Source of the DNA: Lachnospiraceae bacterium
GTDB taxonomy: Bacteria > Bacillota > Clostridia > Lachnospirales > Lachnospiraceae
Assembly (NCBI GenBank): GCA_910576335.1
Contig: CAJTIU010000016.1
Span: forward strand, 43,517 to 107,516
Reading direction: 5' to 3'
DNA length: 64,000 nucleotides
The notes beneath the pieces were generated by a model, which saw nothing but the letters and a program-made list of their open reading frames with translations, was not told the DNA's origin and did no database searches. Positions 8,701-16,400 of the stretch are shown in pieces; position 1 is the stretch's first letter, and each line of letters opens with the position of its first letter. A program made the position numbers and the translations under genes.

Positions 8701-11490
8701 GTCGTTTTGCAGAAATTCATAACATTAGCTGAAGAAGAGGCGGCATCAGACCTTTATACACAGGAAACGAAAGATGCCCTTGCAGCAGCAATCAATACGG
8801 CAAAGCAGATTGCGGCAAAAGAGGATGCAACACAAGAAGAGATCAGCGGTCAGCTCGCAGCACTGTCAGAGGCAGTCAACGGACTGGAAAAGAAACCTGT
8901 TAAGACAGTAAATAAGGTGGAACTAGAGGCCGCTATCGCGGATGCCGGACGGATTGTAAAGGAGGATTATACAGCAGAAAGCCTGGCAGAGCTTGAAAAT
9001 GTTTTGAATCAGGTAAAAGAAGTCCTTGCATCAGCAGATGCATCACAGGAGCAGGTTGACGAGAGTACAGACCGTCTGTATAAGGCAATAGACCAGCTGG
9101 TGAAAGCACCAGAAGAGGTGGTTAATAAGAATGCATTAAGCGCAGCCATTGACCGGACAAAAGAGTTGAAAGAAACTGATTATACGGCAGCAAGCTGGGA
9201 GGTCATGCGGACAGCTCTTACGACGGCAAATCAGGTAATGAGAGACGAAACAGCTACTCAGAGAGAAGTCAATGAGGCAACAGCAGCGCTCAGAGATGCG
9301 CTTGCAGCACTGGTAAGAGTAGACAAGGCAGGCCTTAGAGATGCGATTAACCGTGCAAATGAAAGAAACGAAGCGGATTACACAAAGGAAAGCTGGGCAG
9401 CAATGCAGACTGCACTTGCAAAAGCAAAGGAAGTAGAAGCGAATGCAAATGCCGTACAGGAGGAAGTGGATGATGCAACCTATGAACTCAGCGAGGCACT
9501 TCGTAATCTGAAGGCAGTAGTCAATAAGAACGCATTAAGCGCAGCGATCGACCGGACAAAAGACCTGAAGGAAACAGACCACACAGCTACAAGCTGGAAA
9601 GCACTGCAGGAAGCACTTAAGACCGCTAATGAGGCAATGAACAGTGAAACCATAACCCAGGAGGAAGTCAATGCAGCAACAGCAGCACTCAGGGAAGCAC
9701 TGGAAGCGCTGGTAAGGGTTGACAAATCAGGTCTTCATGCAGCAATTGACCGTGCGAACGAAAGAAAGGAAGAGGATTACCCAGATAAACCGGATGAGTG
9801 GGCAGCAATGCAGGAGGCACTTGCGAAAGCAGTGGAAGTGGCAGAGAATGCGGATGCAGTTCAGAAGGAAGTAGATGATGCAACTTATGAACTCAGCGAG
9901 GCTCTCAGGGCGCTGGATCCAGAAGGAACAGTAAATAAGAATGCATTAAATGCAGCAATTGACCGGACAAAAGACCTGAAAGAAAGTGATCATACAGCTA
10001 CAAGCTGGAAAGCGCTGCAGGAAGCACTTAAGACGGCTGTTGAAGCAGCAGAAAGCGAAACAGTCACCCAGGAGAAGGTCAATGCAGCAACAGCGGCGCT
10101 CAGGGATGCACTTGCAGCACTGGTAAGAGTAGACAAGGCAGGCCTTCAGGATGCGATTAACCGTGCAAATGAAAGAACAGAGGCAGATTACACAAAAGAA
10201 AGCTGGGCAGCAATGCAGACAGCACTTGCCAAAGCTGTGGAAGTGGCAGAGAACGCAGACGCAGTTCAGAAGGAAGTGGATGATGCAACCTATGAACTCA
10301 GCGAGGCACTTCGTAATCTGAAAGAAGTAGTGAATAAGAATGCATTAAAAGCAGCGATTGACCGTACAAAAGACCTGGAAGAAAGTGATCATACAGCGGC
10401 AAGCTGGGCAGCAATGCAGGAAGCACTTAAGACAGCGAACCAGGCACTGGAAAGCGAGACAGTCACCCAGGAGGAAGTCAATGCAGCAACAGCAGCGCTC
10501 AGGGATGCACTTGCAGCACTGGTAAGAGTAGACAAGGCAGGCCTCAGGGATGCGATTAACCGTGCAAATGAAAGAAACGAAGCGGATTACACAAAGGAAA
10601 GCTGGGCAGCAATGCAGACTGCACTTGCGAAAGCAAAGGAAGTAGAAGGGAATGCAGACGCAGTTCAGAAAGAAGTGGATGATGCAACTTTTGAACTTAG
10701 CGAGGCGCTTCGGAACCTGGTAGAAACTGACCCGGGCAGGACGGAATTAAACGCTGCATTAAGTGCAGCAAAGGCTCTTAGGAAGGACGACTATACTCCA
10801 GAGGCGTGGGCAGTCTTCCAAAAAGCCCTGGCAGATGCAGAGACAGTCTTTAATAATCCGAAGGCTACAAAGGAACAGACAGCGGCAGCGGCAGCATCAC
10901 TGAAAAAGGCGATAGAGGAAGTGAAAAAGAATCCTGCAAAGAAGAATCCGCAGCCAGTAGTAGTCAAAGTGAAAAAGATTAGCATTTCCGGTCTGTCAAA
11001 AAAGATTGCAGCAGGAAAGAAGGTAAAACTTACTGCTAAGATTTCCCCGTCTAATGCGTCAAACAAAGGCGTAACATGGAAATCCAGCAACAAAAAGGTG
11101 GCGACAGTAAACAGCAAGGGCGTTGTTACCATGAAGAAGAAATCCGGAGGCAAGTCAGTAACCATTACTGCAACAGCAAAAGATGGAAGCAAAGTGAAAG
11201 CAACTTACAAGATCAAATCCATGAAGGGCAAAGTAACGAAAGTAACCATCTCCGGCAAGAAGAGCGTAAAAGCAGGAAAGACCCTGAAGCTGACAGGCAA
11301 GGTTAAGGCAACAAAGAGCGCCAACAAGAAGCTGAAATGGACCAGCAGCAATAAGAAATACGCGACAGTAACCAGCAGCGGAAAAGTAAAAGCCTTAAAA
11401 GCAGGCAAGGGCAAAAGAGTAAAAATTACTGCAATGGCCACAGACGGAAGCGGCAAGAAAAAGACAGTAGTAATTAAAATTACAAAGTAG
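2704..11490 (+). CDS. Giant secreted multidomain DUF5695-like protein with 14 FIVAR repeats
   Basis: 2928 residues. The start at 2704 is chosen because it aligns with the start of the paralogue at 13435 and follows AAAGGAAA. Approximate layout by residue: signal peptide 1-35; a ~1000-residue DUF5695-like region (45-1035) rich in Trp/Tyr, resembling an (alpha/alpha)-barrel carbohydrate-active domain; two PKD-like domains (1035-1235); Big_4 (1235-1313); three F5/8-type C-like carbohydrate-binding modules near 1315-1463, 1540-1690 and 1766-1921, separated and followed by FIVAR domains (14 counted); two Lys-rich Big_2 domains (2755-2928). No LPXTG motif is present, so the basic Big_2 tail probably mediates wall attachment. 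It is likely a surface glycan-binding or glycan-processing protein working with the upstream binding protein. The enzymatic activity is not established from sequence. Confidence 0.85.
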   Translation: MQKMRHSLKRGIAFGLSAVMTFSLMGVIPGGSETAEAAERSQSAIANNSLSVEIGDLGQISVMNILNNRKNSQGNDVNFVLPNNTSSQNNAAHQWMGEMIFSYRTSEDGTFPEGREGFVEVDTNKTLAAGGSTTYSNATENLEKNPYIKKNVINDKKVEIDFIGQEAGSETARTMKGFDVKSEYDMDTEDGSLLWTITLKNKSEDFIEFGDVGLPMPWNNKYTSQSSVYNERVTAHTFAGADSGYAYAIRCSGEGNYILFTPVPESGARIEYVDNWVGNNNGVRGERAASTFANWTGDSGGWQPGLSVYYIHSKDIQKTGRGYYTDASSLVLKPGESESYQFKFSAVRAGDNTPQESADSANNASDSVEERETNMRSLLYDAGMIDAIAVPGFQTALNMQTKLDLHYDDEKIKVDSVDIQCVHENDPFDEKHIPQQTSGLVSNSRAGECAANDSATFVEKKTVDGENHHIYDVKFGCIGNNSVRVNYKLKVGDEWVDKFTQYEFNALAKLDEVVESHADFMVNKTQDNNPDSPTYGNYQDWYISQETVDPNAQNHWGDDWSHDNINFMTMKNYLNPVASEVESIEKYLIDYMWNNYMKYTQSTYTVANYLGASGIYGTSASPYTRTFSEVMEATGFFNMYRIQKAYPDLIEYRETPEWYLEKAYGIYSNRVGTGAIGFYGEQQIPDMIDALREEGMTKEADNLQDRFARRKGTNMATAAYPYGSEFTYDNTGEEGAYAAAKALREYYPDDANVGRALTNMNKAEWKTRAMRGIQPTWYHYANPVFLGGEHWWNFQYTASLAGSIMDDWLRYQDNGWDADSSAWAQRVNYAAKLSNFNAVNMGQISDKSIGSVSWRYTQYKGGHGAMNVNDGGTRIMNNGWNDFSGESEEGLYGSLLRISSDVVTDPIFGLTGYGSTVSKSGTSYTVTPADGVGKRINIIDDKLYAELEQDSCTQAVINSEGPSFDLALKCLSKEEHLSRIKLSGAGLTDGYYSIKLDGKDAGQCFVKNHEGIANVMIPEGKETASVSIAFKGEGENEAPVVKAKVAATDKLQALTPFRLESIAYDDGAPNGTLSYKWETLSAPEGGEITFDSDKKPYTEANCSRVGRYKVRLSVSDGELTGISTLDLTIKAADGKTAPVISEASAVQDGVNTSVAQLTGKAEADQTYHNELKYEWKIIGQPEGGNAIIANADKADARMKAYKPGEYLLSFTVTDEKATPYDETMSSQKYVSVNMSGRVDGVERVGTVLTAVGTAPELPEEMEVICQDSTLKKSAIEWAEIDAESYAEAGQFEAGGEVEGADKVAATVVVMSGKAQNLAMQATPTAIINTPQDLGGVAGLNDGFEPTRSSDTSHGVWHNWLGDQGGKAWVRYTWEEPVTIYQTDAYYFRDGGGNFQPKDIKYEYLDSDGKTWRDMPNVKGCGNALNQYNTTTFEPVSTTSLRMTMTPVTLGCGVIEWKVFGFGGDDENETVDRTKLNSIISQAKALNTSLFAEGAKEILDAGISEAQSVADNAAATQAEIDLAVIKLGRIMTTLPVADNNFAYSANASTSFVSSWESLASVNDGRLPGNSTNPGAPRYGSWGNRSSYETITYTWNSKVSLNSADIYYWHDGDNENVGGIRFPKDYYYEYLADDGTWKQVENPSGYVKELHKYNNTTFTPVETTSIRVHMNKQQSDSNGVGVLEWKVYGGAVAGDNTALNTLVQETENFVKDGSKDYSISSWNVLLDTLKAAKKVLGDNTAGPEEIKAVLDDLKAAKDGLVAGKGIRNLASKAQSEASGNTSDLAALNDGKEPADSTDNANGVWHNKESQDAGGTVRAAGDGWVSYSWDDTRILSSTEAYYYSNETEGIKMPQSVKFEYKTSEGGWAEVPNAEGKGCESDKYNTTTLGNIQTTGLRMTMEPQTAAEGSPANYVGVIEWKVNGISVAELDKTKLTAAIAEAEKITNLEQYTADSRARFEEAFNAAKEMAKDGGAVSQSEIDRQVRVLKAAISALMPAAGDQKVVLQKFITLAEEEAASDLYTQETKDALAAAINTAKQIAAKEDATQEEISGQLAALSEAVNGLEKKPVKTVNKVELEAAIADAGRIVKEDYTAESLAELENVLNQVKEVLASADASQEQVDESTDRLYKAIDQLVKAPEEVVNKNALSAAIDRTKELKETDYTAASWEVMRTALTTANQVMRDETATQREVNEATAALRDALAALVRVDKAGLRDAINRANERNEADYTKESWAAMQTALAKAKEVEANANAVQEEVDDATYELSEALRNLKAVVNKNALSAAIDRTKDLKETDHTATSWKALQEALKTANEAMNSETITQEEVNAATAALREALEALVRVDKSGLHAAIDRANERKEEDYPDKPDEWAAMQEALAKAVEVAENADAVQKEVDDATYELSEALRALDPEGTVNKNALNAAIDRTKDLKESDHTATSWKALQEALKTAVEAAESETVTQEKVNAATAALRDALAALVRVDKAGLQDAINRANERTEADYTKESWAAMQTALAKAVEVAENADAVQKEVDDATYELSEALRNLKEVVNKNALKAAIDRTKDLEESDHTAASWAAMQEALKTANQALESETVTQEEVNAATAALRDALAALVRVDKAGLRDAINRANERNEADYTKESWAAMQTALAKAKEVEGNADAVQKEVDDATFELSEALRNLVETDPGRTELNAALSAAKALRKDDYTPEAWAVFQKALADAETVFNNPKATKEQTAAAAASLKKAIEEVKKNPAKKNPQPVVVKVKKISISGLSKKIAAGKKVKLTAKISPSNASNKGVTWKSSNKKVATVNSKGVVTMKKKSGGKSVTITATAKDGSKVKATYKIKSMKGKVTKVTISGKKSVKAGKTLKLTGKVKATKSANKKLKWTSSNKKYATVTSSGKVKALKAGKGKRVKITAMATDGSGKKKTVVIKITK
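9121..10719 (+). repeat. Long in-frame tandem array: four ~399-bp double-FIVAR units
   Basis: Units begin at 9121, 9520, 9931 and 10330 (spacings 399, 411, 399 bp). Each encodes two alternating FIVAR types, one starting NKNAL.AAIDRTK and one starting DK.GL..AI.RANER (residues about 2140-2672). The unit in the middle carries a 12-bp insertion (PDKP). The array is absent from the paralogue at 13435-20598, so it has expanded in this copy only. Confidence 0.9.
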
Positions 11491-11500
11491 ATTTTGAATT

Positions 11501-11534
11501 GGGGACGGGGCATTTTTAAAAATGCCCCGTCCCC
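11501..11534. repeat. GGGGACGGGG palindrome, copy after giant gene 1
   Basis: A perfect 34-bp palindrome with arm GGGGACGGGGCATTTTT, 10 bp after the stop of the giant gene. It belongs to the same dispersed family as the copies at 715, 20606, 44285, 58788 and 59782. Confidence 0.9.
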
Positions 11535-11620
11535 AATTTGGTAGAAAATAAGGAATTTGATGGCCTGATTAAGCGGCTGAAATGCCTATTCTATGCTAAC
11601 TTTGTGCAATATGCACAAAA

Positions 11621-11670
11621 TTAAACGTTTAAGTTCTACTTGCAATTGTGCGTAGTTGGTGCTATATAAT
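11621..11670 (+). promoter_or_regulatory. Promoter of cassette 2 with perfect LacI-type operator
   Basis: TTAAACGTTTAA (11621-11632) is a perfect 12-bp palindrome. It precedes -35 TTGCAA (11640-11645) and -10 TATATA (11663-11668, 17-bp spacer; TATAAT at 11665-11670 is an alternative). It is the counterpart of the element at 878-925. Confidence 0.7.
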
Positions 11671-11842
11671 ATCTATATAAAAATTCAGAAAAAACAGGTG
11701 TTATTACAAAGAGGTCTGTGTTCGCAAGACTATTGATTCTGAAAACAGTAATTCAGAGATGCCGGAACCACTTCCTGGAGGTGATAAGTGAGGAATGTTA
11801 TTCGGAGTCTGCTTCTGGGAAAGGGTTTTTGCATCTTGCTGT

Positions 11843-11854
11843 TTAAACGATTAA
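11843..11854 (+). promoter_or_regulatory. Second LacI-type operator in the cassette 2 leader
   Basis: TTAAACGATTAA, identical to the operator at 878-889, lies about 220 bp downstream of the first operator of this cassette. A TCTTACAGGGGGAAT... segment that matches the cassette 1 leader follows, before the gene start at 11922. Confidence 0.65.
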
Positions 11855-11921
11855 GTTGATTGAGATCTTACAGGGGGAATCCCCTTGAAAGATAAATTAA
11901 ACCTAAAAAGGAGGACACAAC

Positions 11922-13295
11922 ATGAAAAAGAAACTGGTAGCAGCATTTCTGTGCGTTGCTATGACAGCATCTATGCTGCTTGGCTGCAGCGCCGGAAGTG
12001 AGGGAGGGGGCTCGGATGATTCGAAAGATTCGGGCTCTGGTTCAGCCGGAAAGAATGAGATGGAAGTGGAGGGTGAAGCCACAGAGCTAGAAGTGTGGAC
12101 ATTCATTGAGCTTCATCAGCAGTTCTACACAGACATGGCGGAGAGATGGAATGAGGAGCATCCAGACAAGAAGGTAAAGCTGGTGCTTAGCAACATGCAG
12201 TATGATGATATGCACAACAAGCTGTCACTTGCCCTGGAATCAGGAGAAGGCGCACCGGATGTTGTCGATATTGAGCTTGGCAAGTTCCCGGCGTTCATGA
12301 CAGGACAGATCGGTCTTAAAGATCTGACGCCTCAGATCCAGCCGTATCTTGACAACATTATTGAGTCTCGTCTTAAGATTTACGGAAAAGACGGCGCTTA
12401 TTATGGATTCCCGACACACGTTGGCGCCATGGTTGCATTCTACAATACAGAGGCGCTTAAGGAAGCAGATGTAGACTATACAACCATAAAGACATGGGAT
12501 GACTTCAAGGAAGCAGGAGTAAAATACCATGAGAAGACCGGAAAGACCTTTGCATGCGTGGAGACAACGGCACAGTGGATGATCAACCTGATGTTAAGAC
12601 AGAAGGGCGGAGATTATCTGGATGCTGACGGCAACATTGATATTACCAATGACAAGATGGTAGAGGTTCTTGAGTACATCAAGGGAATGCAGGATACAGG
12701 CGCATTCGCGACCGTACCGGGAGGACAGCCGGATAATGAGGAAGCATATCCGTCCTACAACAACGGGGATTACGCAGTACAGATTATGCCGTTCTGGCAG
12801 ACGTCCAGATTCACAAGCTACATGACAGACCTTTCCGGAAAAGTGGCAATCGCTCCGACGCCGGTATGGAATGAAGGCGATGAAGTGAAGTCCATCGGCG
12901 GCGGCGGTACTGGTACTGCAGTAGTGGCAGGCAGCGAGAACGCAGACCTTGCAGCAGAAGTATTTGCATACATCAAGCTGTCTGAGGGGGCAAATGAGGA
13001 AGTATGGAATGTATTAGGATTTGATCCGGTAAATACGGCAGTATGGACCGATACTGAACTAACCCAGAATCCGGACAACCAGTTTGTAAAATTCTTCAAT
13101 ACCTATCCATTTGATACATTGCTTGAGATCCAGGATGGCATTATGGCGCTTGATTCACTGACCAGTGAGAAGTTCCCGTCCATTAACAATGAGTTCTGTA
13201 ATGTGACACTGAACAACATTTATGAAAACGGAATGGACGTGAAGGAAGCGCTGGAGGAATCCCAGCAGACTCTGAAGAACGAGTTTGGCGAGTAA
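11922..13295 (+). CDS. ABC transporter extracellular solute-binding lipoprotein (family 1), copy 2
   Basis: 457 residues, with the same architecture as the copy at 1177: lipobox Cys22, an acidic/Ser-Gly linker and a family 1 sugar-binding fold. Seven substitutions separate the two by eye, all conservative or at polar surface-type positions, so ligand specificity is probably shared. AAGGAGGAC precedes the ATG. It is expressed from its own operator-controlled promoter and followed after 139 bp by the second giant protein. As in copy 1, no transporter membrane components are adjacent, so it must use a permease encoded elsewhere or act as a surface glycan-capture protein. Confidence 0.9.
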   Translation: MKKKLVAAFLCVAMTASMLLGCSAGSEGGGSDDSKDSGSGSAGKNEMEVEGEATELEVWTFIELHQQFYTDMAERWNEEHPDKKVKLVLSNMQYDDMHNKLSLALESGEGAPDVVDIELGKFPAFMTGQIGLKDLTPQIQPYLDNIIESRLKIYGKDGAYYGFPTHVGAMVAFYNTEALKEADVDYTTIKTWDDFKEAGVKYHEKTGKTFACVETTAQWMINLMLRQKGGDYLDADGNIDITNDKMVEVLEYIKGMQDTGAFATVPGGQPDNEEAYPSYNNGDYAVQIMPFWQTSRFTSYMTDLSGKVAIAPTPVWNEGDEVKSIGGGGTGTAVVAGSENADLAAEVFAYIKLSEGANEEVWNVLGFDPVNTAVWTDTELTQNPDNQFVKFFNTYPFDTLLEIQDGIMALDSLTSEKFPSINNEFCNVTLNNIYENGMDVKEALEESQQTLKNEFGE

Positions 13296-13434
13296 TCCAA
13301 AAGTAAATATCCATGGGGAGTCCCCGGCGCGGGGGAAGATGCCGGCATTTTGGAGAGGAATGAATTGAGGGATAACCTGTGGATATAGAAGAGGTAATGT
13401 TAACGTCATATTTTACAGAAAGGAATTACATGTT

Positions 13435-16400
13435 ATGCAGAAAATAAGACATTCGCTTAAAAGGGGAATCGCCTTAAGTCTCTCTGCAGTTATGACCATT
13501 TCGCTGATGAGCGGTATTTTTGAAGGTACTGTAAAAGCGGAAGAGCCAGAGGAAAAGACAGGGACAGCGATATCCAACGGAAGCCTTAGCATTGAAATTG
13601 GGGATCTGGGACAGATATCCACAATGAACATTGTGAATAACCGGAAGAACGGTCAGAACAATGATGTAAACTTTGTATTGCCAAATGATACGAGCCCTCA
13701 GAATAATGAGGCGCACCAGTGGATGGGCGAGATGATCTTCTCCTACCGTACCAGTGAAGACGGAAAATTCCCGGAAGGCCGGAAAGGGTTCGTTGAAGTA
13801 GATACCAATAAGACACTGGCAGCAGGAGGATCAAAGACTGCTTCTGAAATAAAAGAAGACAACCCGTATATCACGAAAAATAAAGTAAGTGATAAAGAGG
13901 TTGAGGTTACGTTCAAGGGAGTAGAAGGCGACGCCGGAACGCAGCGCTCGATGAAGGGCTTTAACGTAACATCCAATTACAATATGGATACAGAGGACGG
14001 ATCCTTATTGTGGAATATTACACTTCAGAACACAGGCAATAATTATATTGAGTTCGGCGACGTTGGACTTCCGATGCCATGGAACAATAAATATACCGGT
14101 CTGACAAGTGTATATAATGATCGTGTGACAGCCCACACATTTGCAGGTGCAGACAGCGGCTACGCCTATGCAATCCGATGCAGCGGCGAGGGGAATTACA
14201 TTCTTTTCACGCCAGTTCCGGAGAGTGGTGCAAGAATTGAATATGTAGACAACTGGGTTGGCAACAACAATCAGGTAAGAGGAGAACGTGCAGGGGATAC
14301 TTTCGCAAACTGGACCAGTGACAGCGGCGGATGGCAGCCGGGATTAAGTGTTTACTATATCCATTCCAAGGATATCCAGAAAACAGGACGCGGCTACTAT
14401 ACGGATGCTACCAGTCTTGTACTGGAGCCTGGCAAGAGCAAAACATATACATTCAAATTCTCAGCAGTCCGTGCCGGGGACAATACTCCGCAGGCAAGTG
14501 CCGAGGATCCGAATAATGCGTCTGATTCCGTGGAAGAGCGTGAAAACAATATGCGCTCAATCCTGTATAAATCGGGCATGATTGATGCGATTGCAGTGCC
14601 TGGATTCCAGACAGCGCTGAACATGGAGACAAAGCTAGATCTTCACTATGATGATGAGAAGGTTAAGGTTGACAGTGTAGACATTCAGTGTGTGCATGAG
14701 AACGATCCGTTTGATGAAAAGCATATTCCCGAACAGACTGAAGGACTGGTGAATAATTCCCGTTCAGGCAAGTGTGCGAATAATGACTCGGTATCTGCGC
14801 CTGAAGCCAAAACAGTGGATGGAGAAAACCACCATATCTATAATCTGAAATTTGGATGTATTGGAAATAACAGCGTGCGTGTAAACTACAAGCTTAAGGT
14901 GGGAGATGCATGGGTAGATAAGTTTACACAGTATGAATTCAATGCACTTGAAAGTCTTGACAAGATTGTTGAGACACACGCCGACTTTATGGTGAATAAG
15001 ACTCAGGATAATGATCCCAAGAGTCCGACCTATGGAAATTATCAGGACTGGTATATTTCCCAAGAGTCTGTTGACAAAAATGCCCTGAACCACTGGGGGG
15101 ATGACTGGAGCCATGATAATATTAACTTTATGACAATGAAGAATTATCTGAATCCGGTTGCATCAGAGGTAGAATCCATTGAAAAGTACCTCGTTGATTA
15201 CATGTGGAATAATTACATGAAAAATACGCAGGATTCCTATACAGTTGCCAACTATCTGAATGCATCGGGTATTTACAGTGATACATCATCACCATACACC
15301 CGTACGTATTCTGAGATGATGGAGGCGACAGGCTTCTTCAATATGTACCGGATTCAGAAGGCGTATCCGGATCTGATTGAGTACCGCCAGACTCCTGAAT
15401 GGTATTTGGAAAAAGCATACGGAATCTATATAAACCGGGTAAGCTCTTATCCGATCGGATATTACGGAGAACAGCAGGTGCCGGACATGATAGAAGCGCT
15501 TAAGGAAGAAGGCATGACAGATGAGGCCGGCAGACTGCAGAAGCGTTTTGCACAGGAAAAAGGTACAAGAATGTCTACAGCGGCATATCCTTATGGCTCA
15601 GAGTTTGCTTATGACAACACTGGTGAAGAGGGTGCATATGCAGCGGCTAAGGCGCTTCGTGAATATTATCCGGACGATGAAAATGCCGGTAAAGCTCTCA
15701 GCAATATGAAAAAGGCAGAGTGGAAGACGCGTGCAATGCGCGGTATCCAGCCTACCTGGTATCACTATGCAGATCCGGTATTCATCGGAGGCGAACATTG
15801 GTGGAACTTCCAGTATACAGCATCACTGGCAGGATCCATCATGGATGACTGGCTGCGTTATCAGGATAACGGATGGGATACAGCTTCCAGTGCATGGGCA
15901 GAGCGTGTGAACTATGCGGCCAAACTGTCGAACTTTAATGCAGTCAATATGGGACAGATCTCTGATAAGAGTATTGGAAGTGTCAGCTGGAGATACACCA
16001 TGTACAAAGGCGGACATGGAGCAATGAATGTAAATGACGGCGGAACCCGTGTCATGAATAATGGCTGGAATGATTTCTCGGGAGAGAGTGAGGAAGGTCT
16101 CTACGGCTCTCTGCTAAGAATCAGTTCTGACGTTGTAACGGATCCAGTCTTTGGACTGACCGGATATGGAAGCGCCGTTTCCAAAGAAGGAACAAGCTAC
16201 ACAGTTACGCCGGCTGACGGAGTTGGCAAGCGAATCAATATTATTGATGATAAGTTATACGCAGAGCTTGAGCAGGATTCCTGTACACAGGCTGTAATTA
16301 ACAGCGCAGGACCGTCATTTGAGCTGTCGCTTAAGTGTCTTTCTACAGAAGAGCATTTATCAAGAATCAAACTGAGCGGTGCGGGACTGAAGGATGGATA

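Noticed and set aside
9121..10719. Possible CRISPR or minisatellite array
   Set aside because: Repeats are ~399 bp and coding (FIVAR domains), with no spacer pattern.
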